Below are positions 48,497 through 62,400 of a stretch of DNA of 64,000 nt, piece by piece. The notes under the pieces were generated by a model. The model made no database searches. It was not told where the DNA came from and was given only the letters and a program-made list of their open reading frames with translations. The stretch is from Hybos culiciformis (Eukaryota; Arthropoda; Insecta; Diptera; Hybotidae). The stretch covers positions 30,695,619-30,759,618 of the forward strand of contig OZ023275.1 of the NCBI GenBank assembly GCA_964007475.1, in the 5' to 3' direction. Position numbers and translations under genes: made by a program. How positions within the stretch are numbered: position 1 is the first letter of the stretch; every line of letters begins with the position of its first letter.

Positions 48497-51346
48497 ATGT
48501 TTCTAAATATTTATTATCAGAACATCAATGGAATTAGATCCAAGACTACCGAATTACAGTTAAACATAAGTAGCTCTGATTACGATATAATCTGTCTAAC
48601 AGAAACTAATCTTAATGATTCTATAAGGAATAATGAATTCATCGATAACAGATACGAAGTATTTCGAAAAGACCGCAATCTTGATCTCTCGAACAAACTC
48701 AGTGGTGGTGGCTGCCTAGTAGCAGTGAAGAAACACTACGTGAGTAATCGACTATTAAATTTTGAAACTGTACATGAGGAGATTTGGATTTCTTTGAAAC
48801 TTCATAATAATGCTTCTATATACTTATGTTGTGTTTATTTACCTCCTGATTCTGGTAGTGATACGTACGAAGTAGTGTTCAATAATTTGGCCTTTGTGTC
48901 ACATAATATTTCCCCATCATCCAATTTGCTGTATGTGGGTGATTTTAATATTCCCTCTATAAATTGGCAAAAGAATATTTCATCCAACTATTTATTAGCC
49001 CATTCTTTCTCTGGAATCCCAGCTGAAACGTTATTATTAAATACTTCGATTGCCAATTTACAACAATTTAATGGAGTTAACAATTACTTGAATAGATTCT
49101 TGGATTTAGTTTGGTCTGATTTGCCGTCTGATAATATTAAAGTCATTGAAAGTCCTAATCCTCTTTCGCGTATCGATAGACACCATCCACCGTTAGAAAT
49201 TTCTCTTGAAAAAAAAGCTGTGAGGTACCTTGGTGAGCGTGATAACCGTAAACTCAATTTTCATAAAGCTAATTATAATATTATAAATTCAAAGTTAGAG
49301 TCCTCTCTTTTTGATTTCAGTAGTTGTAATAATATTACTTCTGCCTTTGATCAATTCTACTTAAATCTAAATTTAATAATTAAAGATCATGTGCCCGTTT
49401 CTAAATCTAAAAGTGCAAATTATCCCAATTGGTATTCTCATCGCCTTATAAACATCTTAAAAGAAAAATCAAGGGTCCATAACAGGCTGAAAAGACAGAA
49501 TCTTTCGCACGATATAGCAACTTTCAAATACCTTAGGTCATTAGCAAATAGTGAGATGAATCTTTGTTATAATAATTATATTACTTCTGTTGAAAATAAC
49601 GTTAAATCGAATGTAAAATACTTTTGGGCTTATTCTAAGCAACTGAAAGCCTCTAATAAATTTCCTAAGCTTCTTAAGTATGACGACAAAGTCGCAGAAA
49701 CAGCATACGATATCTGTCAACTTTTTGCTGAATTCTTCAACACGAATTTTTCCCCTCCAGGTAATAATCCATCTTTTTCTACTAATTCATCTTCAATTTT
49801 TGTTTCAAAACCTTACTTCTCGCCTGACTTAATAAAAAAAATTTTAATTGGCCTAGATATTTACAAGAACTCTGGTCCTGATGGTATTCCCAATGTTTTT
49901 TACAAGAACTGTGCCCATGTTCTTTCTATACCTATTTCAAACTTATTTAATCGTTCCATATTTGAAAATTCATTTCCTCAAGTTTTAAAAGTTTCCCACA
50001 TTATTCCCGTATTTAAAAGTGGTGACCCTACGAAAGTGACTAATTATCGACCCATTTCAATACTTAATTCATTAGCACTAATTTTTGAAAAGGCCATCTA
50101 TTTAGAGATTATGCCACTAATTAAACCTTTAATCAATACAACCCAACATGGATTCCTCCCCGGTCGATCTACCATTACTAATCTGACTATATTCACTGAT
50201 TATGTAGCTAAAACTCTGGATGATTCCGCACAAGTAGATTGTATTTTTACTGATTTCACCAAAGCTTTTGATAAAATTGGGCACTACTCAATTTTGTCAC
50301 AAATGTCTACTTTGGGAATCGATGTAGAGTTAATTTCATGGTTTCATTCCTACTTAACCGATAGACGTTCTTCAGTGGTCCTTAATGGAAGTATATCCTC
50401 ACCTATTTTTCCTTCTTCTGGAGTTCCTCAAGGATCTATTCTTGGACCTATTATATTTTCCATTTTTGTTAATAATCTTTGCAACAACTTTTCCTCACCT
50501 TCACTACAATTTGCCGATGATCTTAAAATATTCCGTAAGATAGAAAATATTCGTGACTGTACTCTGTTACAAAAAGATATTGAATGGCTTATTGCCTGGT
50601 GCTGCGAGTTTGGATTACCATTAAATATCAGTAAATGTACCGTTCTTAGCATAAGTAGAAAAAGATCTCCTATAATTTTTGACTATTGCCTTCAATCTCG
50701 TATTCTGAAAAGAGTGGATGAACAAAAGGACCTTGGGATTATTTTTGATTCTAAATTTATATTTAATTCTCACATTTGTCATATCTTTAGTAAAGCCAGC
50801 CGTCTTTTAGGCTTTCTCTTCCGTATTGGAAAAAGATTTAAATCTGAATCTACTTTTATTTGCTTATATAACTCCTTAATTCGTAGTATCCTAGAATATG
50901 GTTCAGTAATCTGGAACCCACAATATGAAGTATATAGAAGTAAAATCGAACGCATTCAAAGAAAATTTACTAGGTACTTATTTTTCAAATTTGGTTTGGT
51001 GGACGACGGGTACAGCGCCAGACTTCATACTCTAAACATGAGGTCACTTTCCCAAAGAAGACTTCTTCTAGATGAATTTTTTCTAATTAAAATTGTGTCT
51101 TATTCCATTTCTGTCCCTGTACTTCGCCAAAACCTTAATTTTTACACTCCTTCTAGGCCTACTAGACTAAATTTAACTTTTTCCATTCCACAACAGAGGA
51201 CAAATTTATTATCTAAAAGCCCACTCGTAAGAATTCAATCGAACCATAACGTATTTTTTAATTCCATTGATGTTTTTGATCAAAATATGTTTAAACTTAG
51301 AAGAGTAATTATTCGCACCGTTTCTCAACTCCCCGTTCATGTGTGA
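48497..51346 (+). CDS. Retrotransposon ORF2: AP-like endonuclease and reverse transcriptase
   Basis: A 949-residue protein from the ATG at 48497. The frame is open 69 bases further upstream without an ATG, so this start is preferred. The endonuclease domain (about 1-230) shows YQNINGIRSK (7-16), DIICLTET, GGGCLVAVK, GDFN at 148-151 and a late D-R-H-H-P-P motif. The last is a variant of the usual S-D-H motif. The reverse transcriptase (about 460-730) shows SGPDGIP, NYRPIS, QHGFLPGRS, DFTKAFD at 586-592, VPQGSILGP and FADD at 672-675. The C-terminal part contains SILEYGSVIWNP, typical of this group. It would nick target DNA and prime cDNA synthesis from the nick. No stop or frameshift interrupts it, so it may be recently active. 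Confidence 0.9.
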   Translation: MFLNIYYQNINGIRSKTTELQLNISSSDYDIICLTETNLNDSIRNNEFIDNRYEVFRKDRNLDLSNKLSGGGCLVAVKKHYVSNRLLNFETVHEEIWISLKLHNNASIYLCCVYLPPDSGSDTYEVVFNNLAFVSHNISPSSNLLYVGDFNIPSINWQKNISSNYLLAHSFSGIPAETLLLNTSIANLQQFNGVNNYLNRFLDLVWSDLPSDNIKVIESPNPLSRIDRHHPPLEISLEKKAVRYLGERDNRKLNFHKANYNIINSKLESSLFDFSSCNNITSAFDQFYLNLNLIIKDHVPVSKSKSANYPNWYSHRLINILKEKSRVHNRLKRQNLSHDIATFKYLRSLANSEMNLCYNNYITSVENNVKSNVKYFWAYSKQLKASNKFPKLLKYDDKVAETAYDICQLFAEFFNTNFSPPGNNPSFSTNSSSIFVSKPYFSPDLIKKILIGLDIYKNSGPDGIPNVFYKNCAHVLSIPISNLFNRSIFENSFPQVLKVSHIIPVFKSGDPTKVTNYRPISILNSLALIFEKAIYLEIMPLIKPLINTTQHGFLPGRSTITNLTIFTDYVAKTLDDSAQVDCIFTDFTKAFDKIGHYSILSQMSTLGIDVELISWFHSYLTDRRSSVVLNGSISSPIFPSSGVPQGSILGPIIFSIFVNNLCNNFSSPSLQFADDLKIFRKIENIRDCTLLQKDIEWLIAWCCEFGLPLNISKCTVLSISRKRSPIIFDYCLQSRILKRVDEQKDLGIIFDSKFIFNSHICHIFSKASRLLGFLFRIGKRFKSESTFICLYNSLIRSILEYGSVIWNPQYEVYRSKIERIQRKFTRYLFFKFGLVDDGYSARLHTLNMRSLSQRRLLLDEFFLIKIVSYSISVPVLRQNLNFYTPSRPTRLNLTFSIPQQRTNLLSKSPLVRIQSNHNVFFNSIDVFDQNMFKLRRVIIRTVSQLPVHV

Positions 51347-51620
51347 TCTAAAATCCAACGAATCACCTTTTCTTTTTTGAATTTCATGGCTTAGGTTTAG
51401 GTTTTAGTTTCTTTTTTTAGTTTTAATTTTCATTAGTTTTGTTAATATATTGTTTTTTATTTTATTTTATTTTTTTTTAAATCATTGCTATCCATTTGAA
51501 TTATTTCTTTAGCTTACTTATATAATAATTAACTTTATGTAAATTACATGTAGCTTGTAATTAGTTTTTATAACTGTTAGCTACTTAATGAATAAATAAA
51601 TAAATAAATAAATAAAATAA

Positions 51621-54600
51621 ACAAAATATGCAAATTATCTTTAATATTTCTATTTTTTTTTTCTTAACTTAATTTCTTATTTTTCAGACGAATATCATCA
51701 CATTTCTATAATATAAGTTTAACTGTAAGTTAAAAATAATTATTTAATGATGACATTTTAAAAGATTCTATATGTATATACTATATATTTTCTATATATT
51801 ATGATTATAGTGTATGTATCTATATCTATTTATATACTGACTTTATACTATGGCTTCTTATTTAACTAAAAAACATATTATATACATTGCTATTACAACA
51901 TTTCTATAAGATAAACATTTTCATTAAAATTAATTTTAAGCATCTTTAGTTTAGAACCAGAAGAGCATAAATTTAATAAAAAGAAAAAAAAGTTATCGTA
52001 TAATTATGATGGGTTATTATATGAAAGCAAGAAATGTCCTGCTAACTTAATTTTTAAATATAATTACGAATTTTCTTTCAGTTTCAGTGCTGAAAGTCGT
52101 TCTGAAATTGGAATTTATTTTGAGAAGTTTTTTAAAATTTTTAAAAGTAAAAGATTATAAAATTTAATAATTTTGATGACCATTAAAACATATTTTTGGA
52201 TTTTGTTCTATGGAGCCTGAAGCGTTAAGAATTTTAAAGTTCTTACTTTCTCTATTTAAACCTTTTAGTAAGGAAATCGAAGTTTTTATTAGAAATATTT
52301 CTATCATCTTTCCTTGATTGAGTTTAAAACAATTTTCTTAAATTTAAAATTATGAAAAATTAAATTATGATAAGAAATTTAATTTAATTAAAACACTTTA
52401 CTTAATAACCGCACCGTTTTTGCACGTATACTTAATTCAAAAAAATAATAAATTTCTTAAACAAAAAAAAAAATTTAAAACTTTTTCTTCATTCGTCATC
52501 ATCACAAAAAAAAAATTATTTAAAAGTATTTATCTTGATAATTTATTATAAATTTTTAAATAGGTTAATTAGAATCATTCACATTAACATGTGTAAAATG
52601 GGTACCAGAAGAAAATTTTGTATATATGTATATACTCATACTCATACTATATACACCCATATATATTTTTCACTAAAAAAAATTATTGTTGTTGTTGTTG
52701 ATGAAAATTTTAACTCATTTTCCATTATGTTTTTGGTTTAATTCAACAAGTTCTTTTATACACACAAAAACAAACATTTTGGTTTTTTCCCTCAATTTTT
52801 CCCTTCGCAAAAGATGATGTTTTTTAAATTCTTCCCAACCAAAAATTTAGGTTAAAAAGTTTTCTTTAGAGAAAGGATATTATAAATTATGCACGGAAAA
52901 TTTCTCTCTCAATTTTATTTTATTTTTGATAAATATTTTATGTGAAAAGTTTTTTTTTTTTTTTGTTTTTTCTCATGTTAAACATTCAAACATATCTGTG
53001 TAAAAATCATTATACGATATTTAAAGATAAAAATCTTTGTTGTTTATTAAAAAGAAATGATAAAAAAGTTTTGAAATGAAGTGAATTAATTTTCACAATT
53101 TCATCATTTACAAATTTTAGTAAAATAATAAAAAAAAATTGAGGAAAAAGTAATAGTTTGTTATAAAAGCCATAAATTATTTCTAATTTTGGAATTTTTA
53201 AGTGATTTTTCATTTTCAATGCAATCAATGGGCACCTTTATGCAATACTCTTAAAGTCTGAATTGAATTCAATTTCAATTTTTCAATATTAAATTTGCGA
53301 CTTATTTCTGCACTTTTTTCAGATCTTAAGTACTAAATATCCACTTTTCTGGAATATTTTAGCTAAAATGAAAATCCATAAATTTATAATTTCATTATAA
53401 TTATAGATAATCTTTCGAATCATTCATCATCAGTGTCAGAATTTATTACAAATGGGGACATATCAAAGTTTGACTAAAAAATGACATATTTTCGAAGAAA
53501 AAACTTTAATTTCAAATATAGTTTTTTTAGCAAGATTCCTTTATTTTAGTGTATGATTTTTAATTATTCAAGAAGATTTCTGGCATATTTTATAACGCTG
53601 CCTGCCATATTTCAATTTTTTATATATCCGGCATTTACTATATACCAAAATTCAAATTCATTAAATTTCTATGATTCTCATTTCTGTTTTCCTTTCACAA
53701 CAAACAGAAAAAAAAACATGAACTGGAAGCGAAAGGGGAAATACATATCTGATACTAAAAATCATTTTCATAATCATTTATTGTTATGAGTTTATAAAGA
53801 TGTTATATTTATATATTCACGTTTCCTGTTATACAAAATATACATTATATATACATATTATACTTGTATGTTTATTAGCACATCAAGTCTTATATACAAC
53901 GAATAATAATTATATAATGATTATTTTAATATAAATTTTCATAGACTGATAATTTTATGCTGAATGATACTAAATTTGGAAGAACAAAATTATGTGTAAT
54001 AATTTCGTGATAATAGAATTTTCCGTCAAGTTTATAGCCTCGAGAGAAAGGAATTAAAAAATTCAGCAGAGTATAAAATCAAAAATTTTCATTTTAAAAT
54101 GTTGCTTATTTTGAAACTACTGAATCAGAAATTTATAAAGAAAAACCATTGTATATATTTTGATCAACGGGCATTCTCAAAACTAAAATTTTAAAAATGC
54201 AATGTTGAATTAAGTTATTATTACTTAGTGAATGAAAAAGTATATTTAAAATGCTGTGGGTTTAAAATATGTTTTAACGTTTGTTAATTTATAGGGAAAC
54301 TTTAGAGATATATATATTTTAAAGAATTCAATGTTCGAATTCGTGAAATTAAATTCTGGTCTAATGTTCACTATAACTATTCAGTTAAATAAAATTATAA
54401 TAGAAATAAAAATTATAATATAAATAAAAATTACAGTCAAAAGCAAAGCCAGTCGTAGATTTTTATTTGATTCTAAGCACAAGATTATTAAAATAAGTTA
54501 AAAGTCACAAAAGTGAAATCAGTTGTCGACAAATACTATCGAGATGTCCTTTCAAATACCTAAATTAAATTACTAGGCCTAAAACGTTGAAATTTCGACT

Positions 54601-56351
54601 ATTAATAATTTTATTTAAGTTTGTTAGTAACCATGCTGCACCCTATAATTTTTGGTCTATTCTTTCAATAAAAAAGTTAATTTATTTAAAGAATTATTAA
54701 AAACTCATTAAACTTTTTATCTAAATTTTTGTCTGTAATAAAATTATATCCTGTCCTCATAGAGCTTAACAAATCACGATTATAAAATCATTTTTAATAA
54801 TATTAATTTATTTACTAATAAAAAACCTCTCATCATTTCTTAAAAAAAAAAAAAAACCCTCAAATAAAAAAATATAAATAAATATCATAACACCCTGCCA
54901 ACTTTTTGATGGCCTGTGATCCTTAAATTTTTCTTTAAAAGAAAAATATCCAGAAAATATAAAATTAAATGTCTTTATACTGAAACGAAATCAATCTTGG
55001 CACATTAAAGTACTATGCGTGAATTTTGATATGCCCTTAAAACAAATTTTTTATTTTATTTTTCATTCTGCCTTTACGACGACAACGACGACAAAAATAA
55101 ATATTAATTTTTTCATGTTTTAATCTTTGAGATCCCTTAGAATTAATATTTTTTCTTCGTCAATGATATTTTATATATACCAGGAAAACATATACTCTTA
55201 TAATATTTAAATGAGGAATTTTATAAAATAAGAGTTTTGGGGTTTGTTTAAGCTCCAAAGTTTACATTACAATATTACTAATCGAACTGACAAAAAACAA
55301 ATTTATCATTTATTTTCTGGAGCCAAATTCTATCTCTAATGTCTCTAAAAAAATGTGTTTTCTTCTTCAAACAATGTTAGGTTGCGATAAATTTGGTATT
55401 GAAAATAAACTTTTCAATAATAATTAGTATTCAGATCAAAATGTTATTAAGCTCCAACAAAATAATGCCCTTGAATTAGTTTTTTTTTTGTGCTGAGTCG
55501 CACCAAATATCAAGATTTAATTGTATATCAAAATTTATAACTATAATATAAAAACGAGATTTTTTTGTTGGCAAGCGAGTGGGAAACACCGAAAGAGAGG
55601 TAAAAGAATCAGATGCATTATTATGAATGTAAAAAAGCCCAACATTTTATATAATGTCACTTTATTCTAATGTTTTAATCTGTTATACATTATAATAAAA
55701 AATTTCTAATCACACTGACACGATGCTATTAATGTTGACAATAATTTTAAAATATGAACAATTTCATAAAATATCCTTAAAGAAAATTTTATTAAGCGAA
55801 AAAGCATTTAAATTTTTATCCTAATTTGGTATTAAAAAATTTATGTAAAACATTTAATAAGCCGCCTGGTAGTTAAATTTATTTTGTTAAAACTTTTATA
55901 CAAAAAATTATTTTTTTAAATATACATAAAAGAATGAAAATGGGGCCAAATCTGTGACATAATTTTATATCAAGACCTTAAGAGATTATTGTTTTTATTT
56001 CAAAAAATTCTTATACTTTTATAATATACATATAAATGATGAAATATTATAAATGATGAAATATTAAAATTCATTTTTAGCATGGCAAAGTTTGTTTTAT
56101 TAAATATTTTAGAAGTTTCTATGTTTTATTTTTATTTATGTGTAACTTTTTTTTTTAATAAATAATTTGGTTTGTCTTCATTTTGTTTACTTGGAAATTG
56201 AAAATACTATCTTTAATAATTTTAAATCGTATATATTAAGTTATAGTTTCAAAATCGGTATTTATAGATGAATAGACATAATTCATTCATATTGTAATTT
56301 TTTTAATTTCAACGATTAGATTTTGTAGAGCGTTTCCAAATTCTGTGTGAG
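51621..56351. other. Gene-free AT-rich stretch
   Basis: I see no coding exon. It includes TA and ACTCAT simple repeats near 52625-52660, a GTT run near 52687-52701 and a GAC-rich run at about 55077-55093. Open frames at 52535-52741, 53010-53228 and 53553-53789 have no domain. Confidence 0.55.
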
Positions 56352-56414
56352 TATGATGAGTATGATAGTGTATATGAAAAATTATTTTTTATATACACTA
56401 TCATACTCATCATA
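56352..56414. repeat. Perfect hairpin, 24-bp arms, 15-base loop
   Basis: Arm 56352-56375 (core GATGAGTATGATAGTG) is exactly complementary to 56391-56414, with an AT-rich loop between. At 63 bases it has the size of a small precursor RNA hairpin. Perfect pairing fits a young inverted duplication or a fold-back insertion at least as well. No coding frame crosses it. Confidence 0.85.
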
Positions 56415-59400
56415 GAACGCATTATCTAAAACTTTTTGTAAAATGTAAAATTATAAATTTGTATAAAATTTCTTATAAAATTAAAATGGAACATTCTAAT
56501 TGTTATCAAAACCATATTAAAGTTATTGTGTTATTGTATTTAATAATAAATGCAATATCTGTAGTACATATTATCAGAAAATATTGCAATTTTAGTTATA
56601 ACTTTATAACTGGTTTCATAGCTAATTTTCCAACGCCTTTTTTTTTTTTTTCAATGTACAACCAAAATTTTCAAGAACGAAAACTTGTTGTACTTAAAAT
56701 GGAATAAGGAATAAGGTGGTGCTATAATCAGATAAAAAATATAACTATCATTCACTGTTTTAATACTCAGCAAACGAAATTCATTGTTCATCAGAAACAA
56801 ATAAAAATAGTTTTCTTTCGATTGGAATTTCTTCAAACCAAATTCATAACTAATATTCTTAATATTTAAGGCTTATTGTCACAATAATTTTTCATTATCG
56901 AATACAAGCAATTGTTTCAAAACTAAACCACATTGCCATTATTTAGCAATTATCTTAAATTGACTATATTACACTATCCTTTTTTTTATATATATATCAT
57001 AAACTATAAAATATTATATGTTATATCTTATATGTATGTATACGAACTCTTAAAATCAACATTTTTTCATAACTGTAATTTTCAAAAGTGGTAATTTTCA
57101 AAATATTGATTTTTGATTCGCTTCGCAACATAAATTTCTTATCTGTTTTTATTTTATTCTTTTACAAAATAACAATATTAAAATGGATAAAGTACCAGTA
57201 ATTTTCATAAAAAGTATTCTTCCTTAAAAATACAAAAAAGTTATAAAATCACAAAATAAATCTGAATTACATTTCGAATCCATCTTTATCCAATTTTTGT
57301 CGATTAAATTTGATGATTTATGTGGATATTAAATTATATAAAATTTTATTACATAATTTCACTACCTATATATTTATTTTTCGATTTTAAAAAAAAGAAA
57401 ACGAAATATTTTCAAAAATTGGATCTAAATTGTTATTATAATAAAACTAAAATTTTCAAATTGAAAGAAAAAATTAACCTTAAATTCAATACAATCACAA
57501 TTGAACTTATTTTAAGCAGAAAAGACCTGTTAAAAAATTATGGCAATTTCGACGCTGATACGTTAGATACATAAGAAGGTTAATAATATTACTTTTGAGT
57601 TAAAATTAGTGAATTAACTCTCTTAAAAAAATGTATATCTCACACATATACTTCGTTTGAATAGAATTAAATAAAGTCGAGGTGTTTTTTTTTATTATTT
57701 AACTAAGTGATCAATTTAAGTTTTTTTTTTAATTTAAATAATCATTATACCTATATTATAAACATAAATTAGAAATTAAAATAAGCTTACAGTATCTATC
57801 TTTCTCAACTTCAAAGGGCAAAAATTTTTAAATGTAATTTAAAAAAAAAAAACAAATTTACAAATTTCTTTGAACCCAACTAAATTTTTTATGACTTTTA
57901 AATATTATGTCCTTTAATATGCCATTTTCCTATTAAAGAAATTTTTTATTTTTTTTACTTTATTATCCTTAAAGGAGATGTTAAAAAAAAAAATTTATCA
58001 TTACAAAAAAATCGCCTTCCTAAAAAATTTATTATCCACTTTTTATAATGCATTCACAATTTTCACATAATCATAAAAAAAATTTTCTGAAAAAACTGTT
58101 CCTTGTGTTAATAAATAAATAATACGGATAATTTTGGATTCTTAACTAAAAAACTTAAAATAAAAAAAAATATGGTGTTTTATGTCAAAATTATCTTATC
58201 GCAACATAATTATTAGCTTGGAATAAACATAATTAAAAACTGAAAACATTGTGGAGAGATTTACAATTAATTGCAACAAGCAAAAATATTTTTAACCGAA
58301 ACGAGTTCGATCATTATTGCATTTGTGTCAACAATACTCCCATGATCATTTTTAAAACAGACCAAATGTTAAATTTCTTCATACTAAACGAAACGTCAAT
58401 TTATTTTTAACCCTAACCAAATTTTTATATTTGTTATACCCATGGAAAGAATTTATATATATATGTATTGTTTCATATGTTAGAGGGAAGTGGAAAACAA
58501 AAAAAAAACTTCAAATCTGAGAAAACATATTATGCATTAAATTCTTATACATACTTATCTTTATAGAAATATAAAACAACAAATTCTAACAAAAATCAAA
58601 AACCAATAAAAAATTTTATTTCTATTCCTTTAAAAAGGATAACAACGTGTAAAAATTTACTTTTAGTATAGACTTACTTAGTAAAAATTTGACAATAACT
58701 ATAAAATAAAGCTTATTATAAAATAAAATTTTAAAAAAAATTTGCTTAAAATTTATTGGGTTTTTGTTTTTGTGAATATTGACAGTAGATTTTATCTGTA
58801 TTTCACCGTCAATAAGCGAAAAAGATTTTTGTTATAAAAATGTTAGCTTCGAGAGAAACTTTGATTTTGACTATTTACTTTTACTCTACTACGATAATAT
58901 TTTTAAATCGAATTTTTCAATTCGTTCGAACCCTTACAAAAAATTAGAATAATTAAGTAAAACGAACTTTTTTCGTATTCAAAATCATTCATTTTTTTTT
59001 TCAGGGCTAGATTTTCTAAGTTAGTCCGATTCATTAGGTATTCCAAAATTTTCAAGATACATATATACTTTATTATAAAATTTATATTTCAAGTTATCTG
59101 TAATTTTGGGTCCAAATAAATAAAAGGCAAGTGAGAGAAAATGCTCTTGGAATTGATTTCATATTTTAGAATTCAAATCTATACATATAATATGATAAGT
59201 CGTTGATCTACACAAAAAAAAAAATTCTCTTAAAGATCTAGTGAACTATATGTATATGCCAGATACAATAGTGATCTTTTCCCTGTAATAAATTATTAAA
59301 AATTCGGTACTTGAGAGATTTTGTGTCTTCAGACGCAAGTATATTGTGCGAAAAAAATCCTCAATATCAAATTTTCATAGACTCTGTAAAATCCAAAGAT

Positions 59401-62400
59401 ATTTTTGTATTTGAAAAATATTTTGCATTCATTATTAAAATTCGTGAAAATGGAGATTTTTATGCAAAAAAAAAAAAAAGAAGAAAATTTATATACTTTA
59501 CCTATTGCCTTTTTACAGCAAAATAAAAATGTAATCATCAAGGTAGTAAAAAATTAAAAAAAAAAAAAAAGTAAAAGGAAATTGAGCAATTTTTTATTAT
59601 TTTCTTTCCTTTTATTTTAACTCCTTTAAACTGTTTTCCATATAGACATAAAAATGAAAAGGTATGAAAATAAAATTGTTTATGTCTATATCGATTCTAA
59701 ATATAAAATTTTCTCAATCTTTTTTTTTATCTTTATTTTTTTTTTTTGTTTTTTTTTTTTTTTTTTTGATTATTTATATCAATTGAAAATTTTGAGGGAA
59801 AAAGAAAATAAGAAAATTGATGAAAATTTATTTAACACAAATTTGGTAAGAAAATTGAATTTATTTTATTAATTTTTTTTTTTATATCCTGGAAATTTTC
59901 TATAAAACAAGTAAAATCCAAGTGTCTTATATACCATTTTTGATTTAAAAACCGCTCTATTAAATGAGTAAGAAATATTATTTTTTATATTTATGTAAAT
60001 TTAGAAGTTTTGATAGCAAATAATTTAAAGATTTCGTTCACTAGGAAATTTCTTATTTTTTTATTATCTTTAAAATTATACTGAAAAAAATAGATAACTG
60101 CGGCAGCTACATTTTCGGTATATTTTTTACTATGTATATAGTTCAAATCGAACTAGTGAATGACGTTATCCAAATTTGTTATTTGTCCATAGCAAGAAAA
60201 AATAGCTAATAATTTTACTTTTTAATATATCTGTTCATATAAATATAGCAATATTTGTCATAAAAATGTCTATTATTATACTTAAAGAATATAAAAAATG
60301 AAAGTCCAGTTGAATCAAAGACGGTTAACGAAATTAAAAAATGATTAAAAATGACCTTATTAATTAGAAAATAAATTCGCATTATTTTCGGAATCTAATA
60401 AAATTTTTTTCATATGAAACATTATAGTGTAATATTATTGGGTCGTTCATAAAACCAAATAACGCACGTATTTCAGATATTATTTGAATATATTTTTTTA
60501 ATCATACTTATAATTTGAACTATATCAAATTATTACATTACTAGGATAATTAATAAGCTTAATGGTAGGATAATTAATAAGCTGAATTAATTTTTAGATT
60601 TTTAGATTATGTCCTAAGATTAGAAAAATCTTTTCAGAATTTTAAATAACGTGACAGCGAAAATATTTTTTATCGCAAATAAAATGATTTTAAGATTAAT
60701 TAATTTTGCGACAAATCTTACAAAAAAAAAACAACACCAAGGTTTTTCAACCAAAGCTTTCAAGCAAAATTTTCAAACAAGCTTCGGATCATTTTTGTTT
60801 TGAAAAAATTAATATTTTTTTGATAAAAATAGTATATTTTGGGACGCCGTATAATTTTTATTCTGAAGTTTGAGAAGCATTGTACTAATAATCATCATAC
60901 ATAAGCTTTGTTTTTCCATTCAATTTATATCTATATATTTTATACTAATCTTATACCTAAAGAATTTTTAAACAAAAACATTTTTCTTTCATTTAAGAAT
61001 TATTTATTTATTTATTTTTATATTATTATTTTTTTAACATTATGCAACAAAACAAAAAAAAAAAAAAAACCAAAATCTTCAAATTTGTTTTAAAATTAAC
61101 ATTTTTTTTTTTTACATATTTCCCAGGTCCTAATTTAAGTCACTTATTAACAGAATAAGATTTCATAAAAAAAAAAAAAAAAAAATTTAAATTAAGATAA
61201 ATAATTTAAACGAATAATTTAATGCCACCTTTTAAATTATTTTTCTCCCTCGACATTAATTTTTTCCCATTAATATACCAGAAAAAAAAAATTATTATTA
61301 TTTTTTTTAAGTATTTTCTCAGAACATTCTATTAAATTTTCAATTAATTGAAAAGTAATTTAAAATTCAAATTTATTTTTATACCATTAAAATAAAAATA
61401 TATACTTAGGTACAAAAATAAATATACAAAAAAAAGTAAAATAAATTTACAGAACACAACGTAAAGGTAAACAAAAAAAATAAAATCCTGGAAAATATCG
61501 AGAGAAAGAGAGTTAAACAAAAATAAAATAAAAAATAAAAAAAAATAAACTTCAACAAGAATCCATCCAAACTAATATTTATTTATATTCTGGAAAGTAC
61601 CACCTATTTAAAAATCCTAAATGGTAAAATAAAATAAAATATAATAAAAAAAATCTCATTAAACTTTGATTTAAAGGGGGTGTTAAAGCAAAATTTCATT
61701 AAACAGTCAGTTCAGTGGAAAAAAAACATTTTTAATGAAATCAGAGAGTAAAATAATTCAAAAAAAAAAATATATTATAAAAAACCTAAACGAAGCAATT
61801 TGGAAAAGCTGCTCAAATGAATTAAAGTTCTTTATTAATATAAAAAACAAGAAAATTTTTTTTCTCTGCAACTTGTCGAACTATAGCTAGAATTATTAGA
61901 ATCGGTCCTTTTATCGACCCTTTATGAACAAAATAAAAGTAGTAGAACTCTTTCTGACATTTTTGCTGATATGAGCTGTTTTTCAGCTGGTCATCTAATT
62001 AAACTTAAGTTTTGGGGGTTTCAAACGACTATAAATATATTTATATAATAAGCCCTTTTATTAAAATTTTTGCATTATTTTGTTTTTTTTTTCAATGAAA
62101 AAAAAACACGTCGGAAAATCAGCTATGAAATATTAATAACAGAAAGATTATTTTATAACTAAAACAGCGTTAATTTCTTATAATATGTGCATTTATTTAT
62201 TAATAAATATATATGTGTCCACAAAGCATAACCGCTTTTCAACTGTTGGTCATATGATTCTACGCCTCATATTTGGCTTTTAAAAACTTAAAATGGTTTT
62301 AAAATTCTACAATCTTCTCAAATTAGGTTCCATTTATCTTAATAATTCGATTTCAGGAAAGTATTTTAAAATTTAAACTGGTCTCATCAAAACTAGCAAA

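Larger units (their letters stand above)
47105..51620 (+). mobile_element. Non-LTR retrotransposon, CR1/Jockey type, apparently full length
   Basis: The element consists of a 5' leader (start uncertain, between 47105 and 47304), ORF1 (47305-48303), a 193-bp spacer, ORF2 (48497-51346), a 3' UTR and an AATAAATAAATAAA-type tail (51590-51620). It has no long terminal repeats. Both frames are open to their natural ends, and codon complexity is clearly higher than in the surrounding DNA. A 3' end in short simple repeats and a PHD-finger ORF1 with an endonuclease-RT ORF2 are typical of insect CR1/Kiri/Daphne-like or Jockey-group elements. I cannot fix the clade. It begins right after the foldback element. 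Confidence 0.85.

Noticed and set aside
60038..60166. Possible short MITE with TTCACTAG-like inverted ends
   Set aside because: The matching ends are only about nine bases with an offset, and no target duplication is visible.
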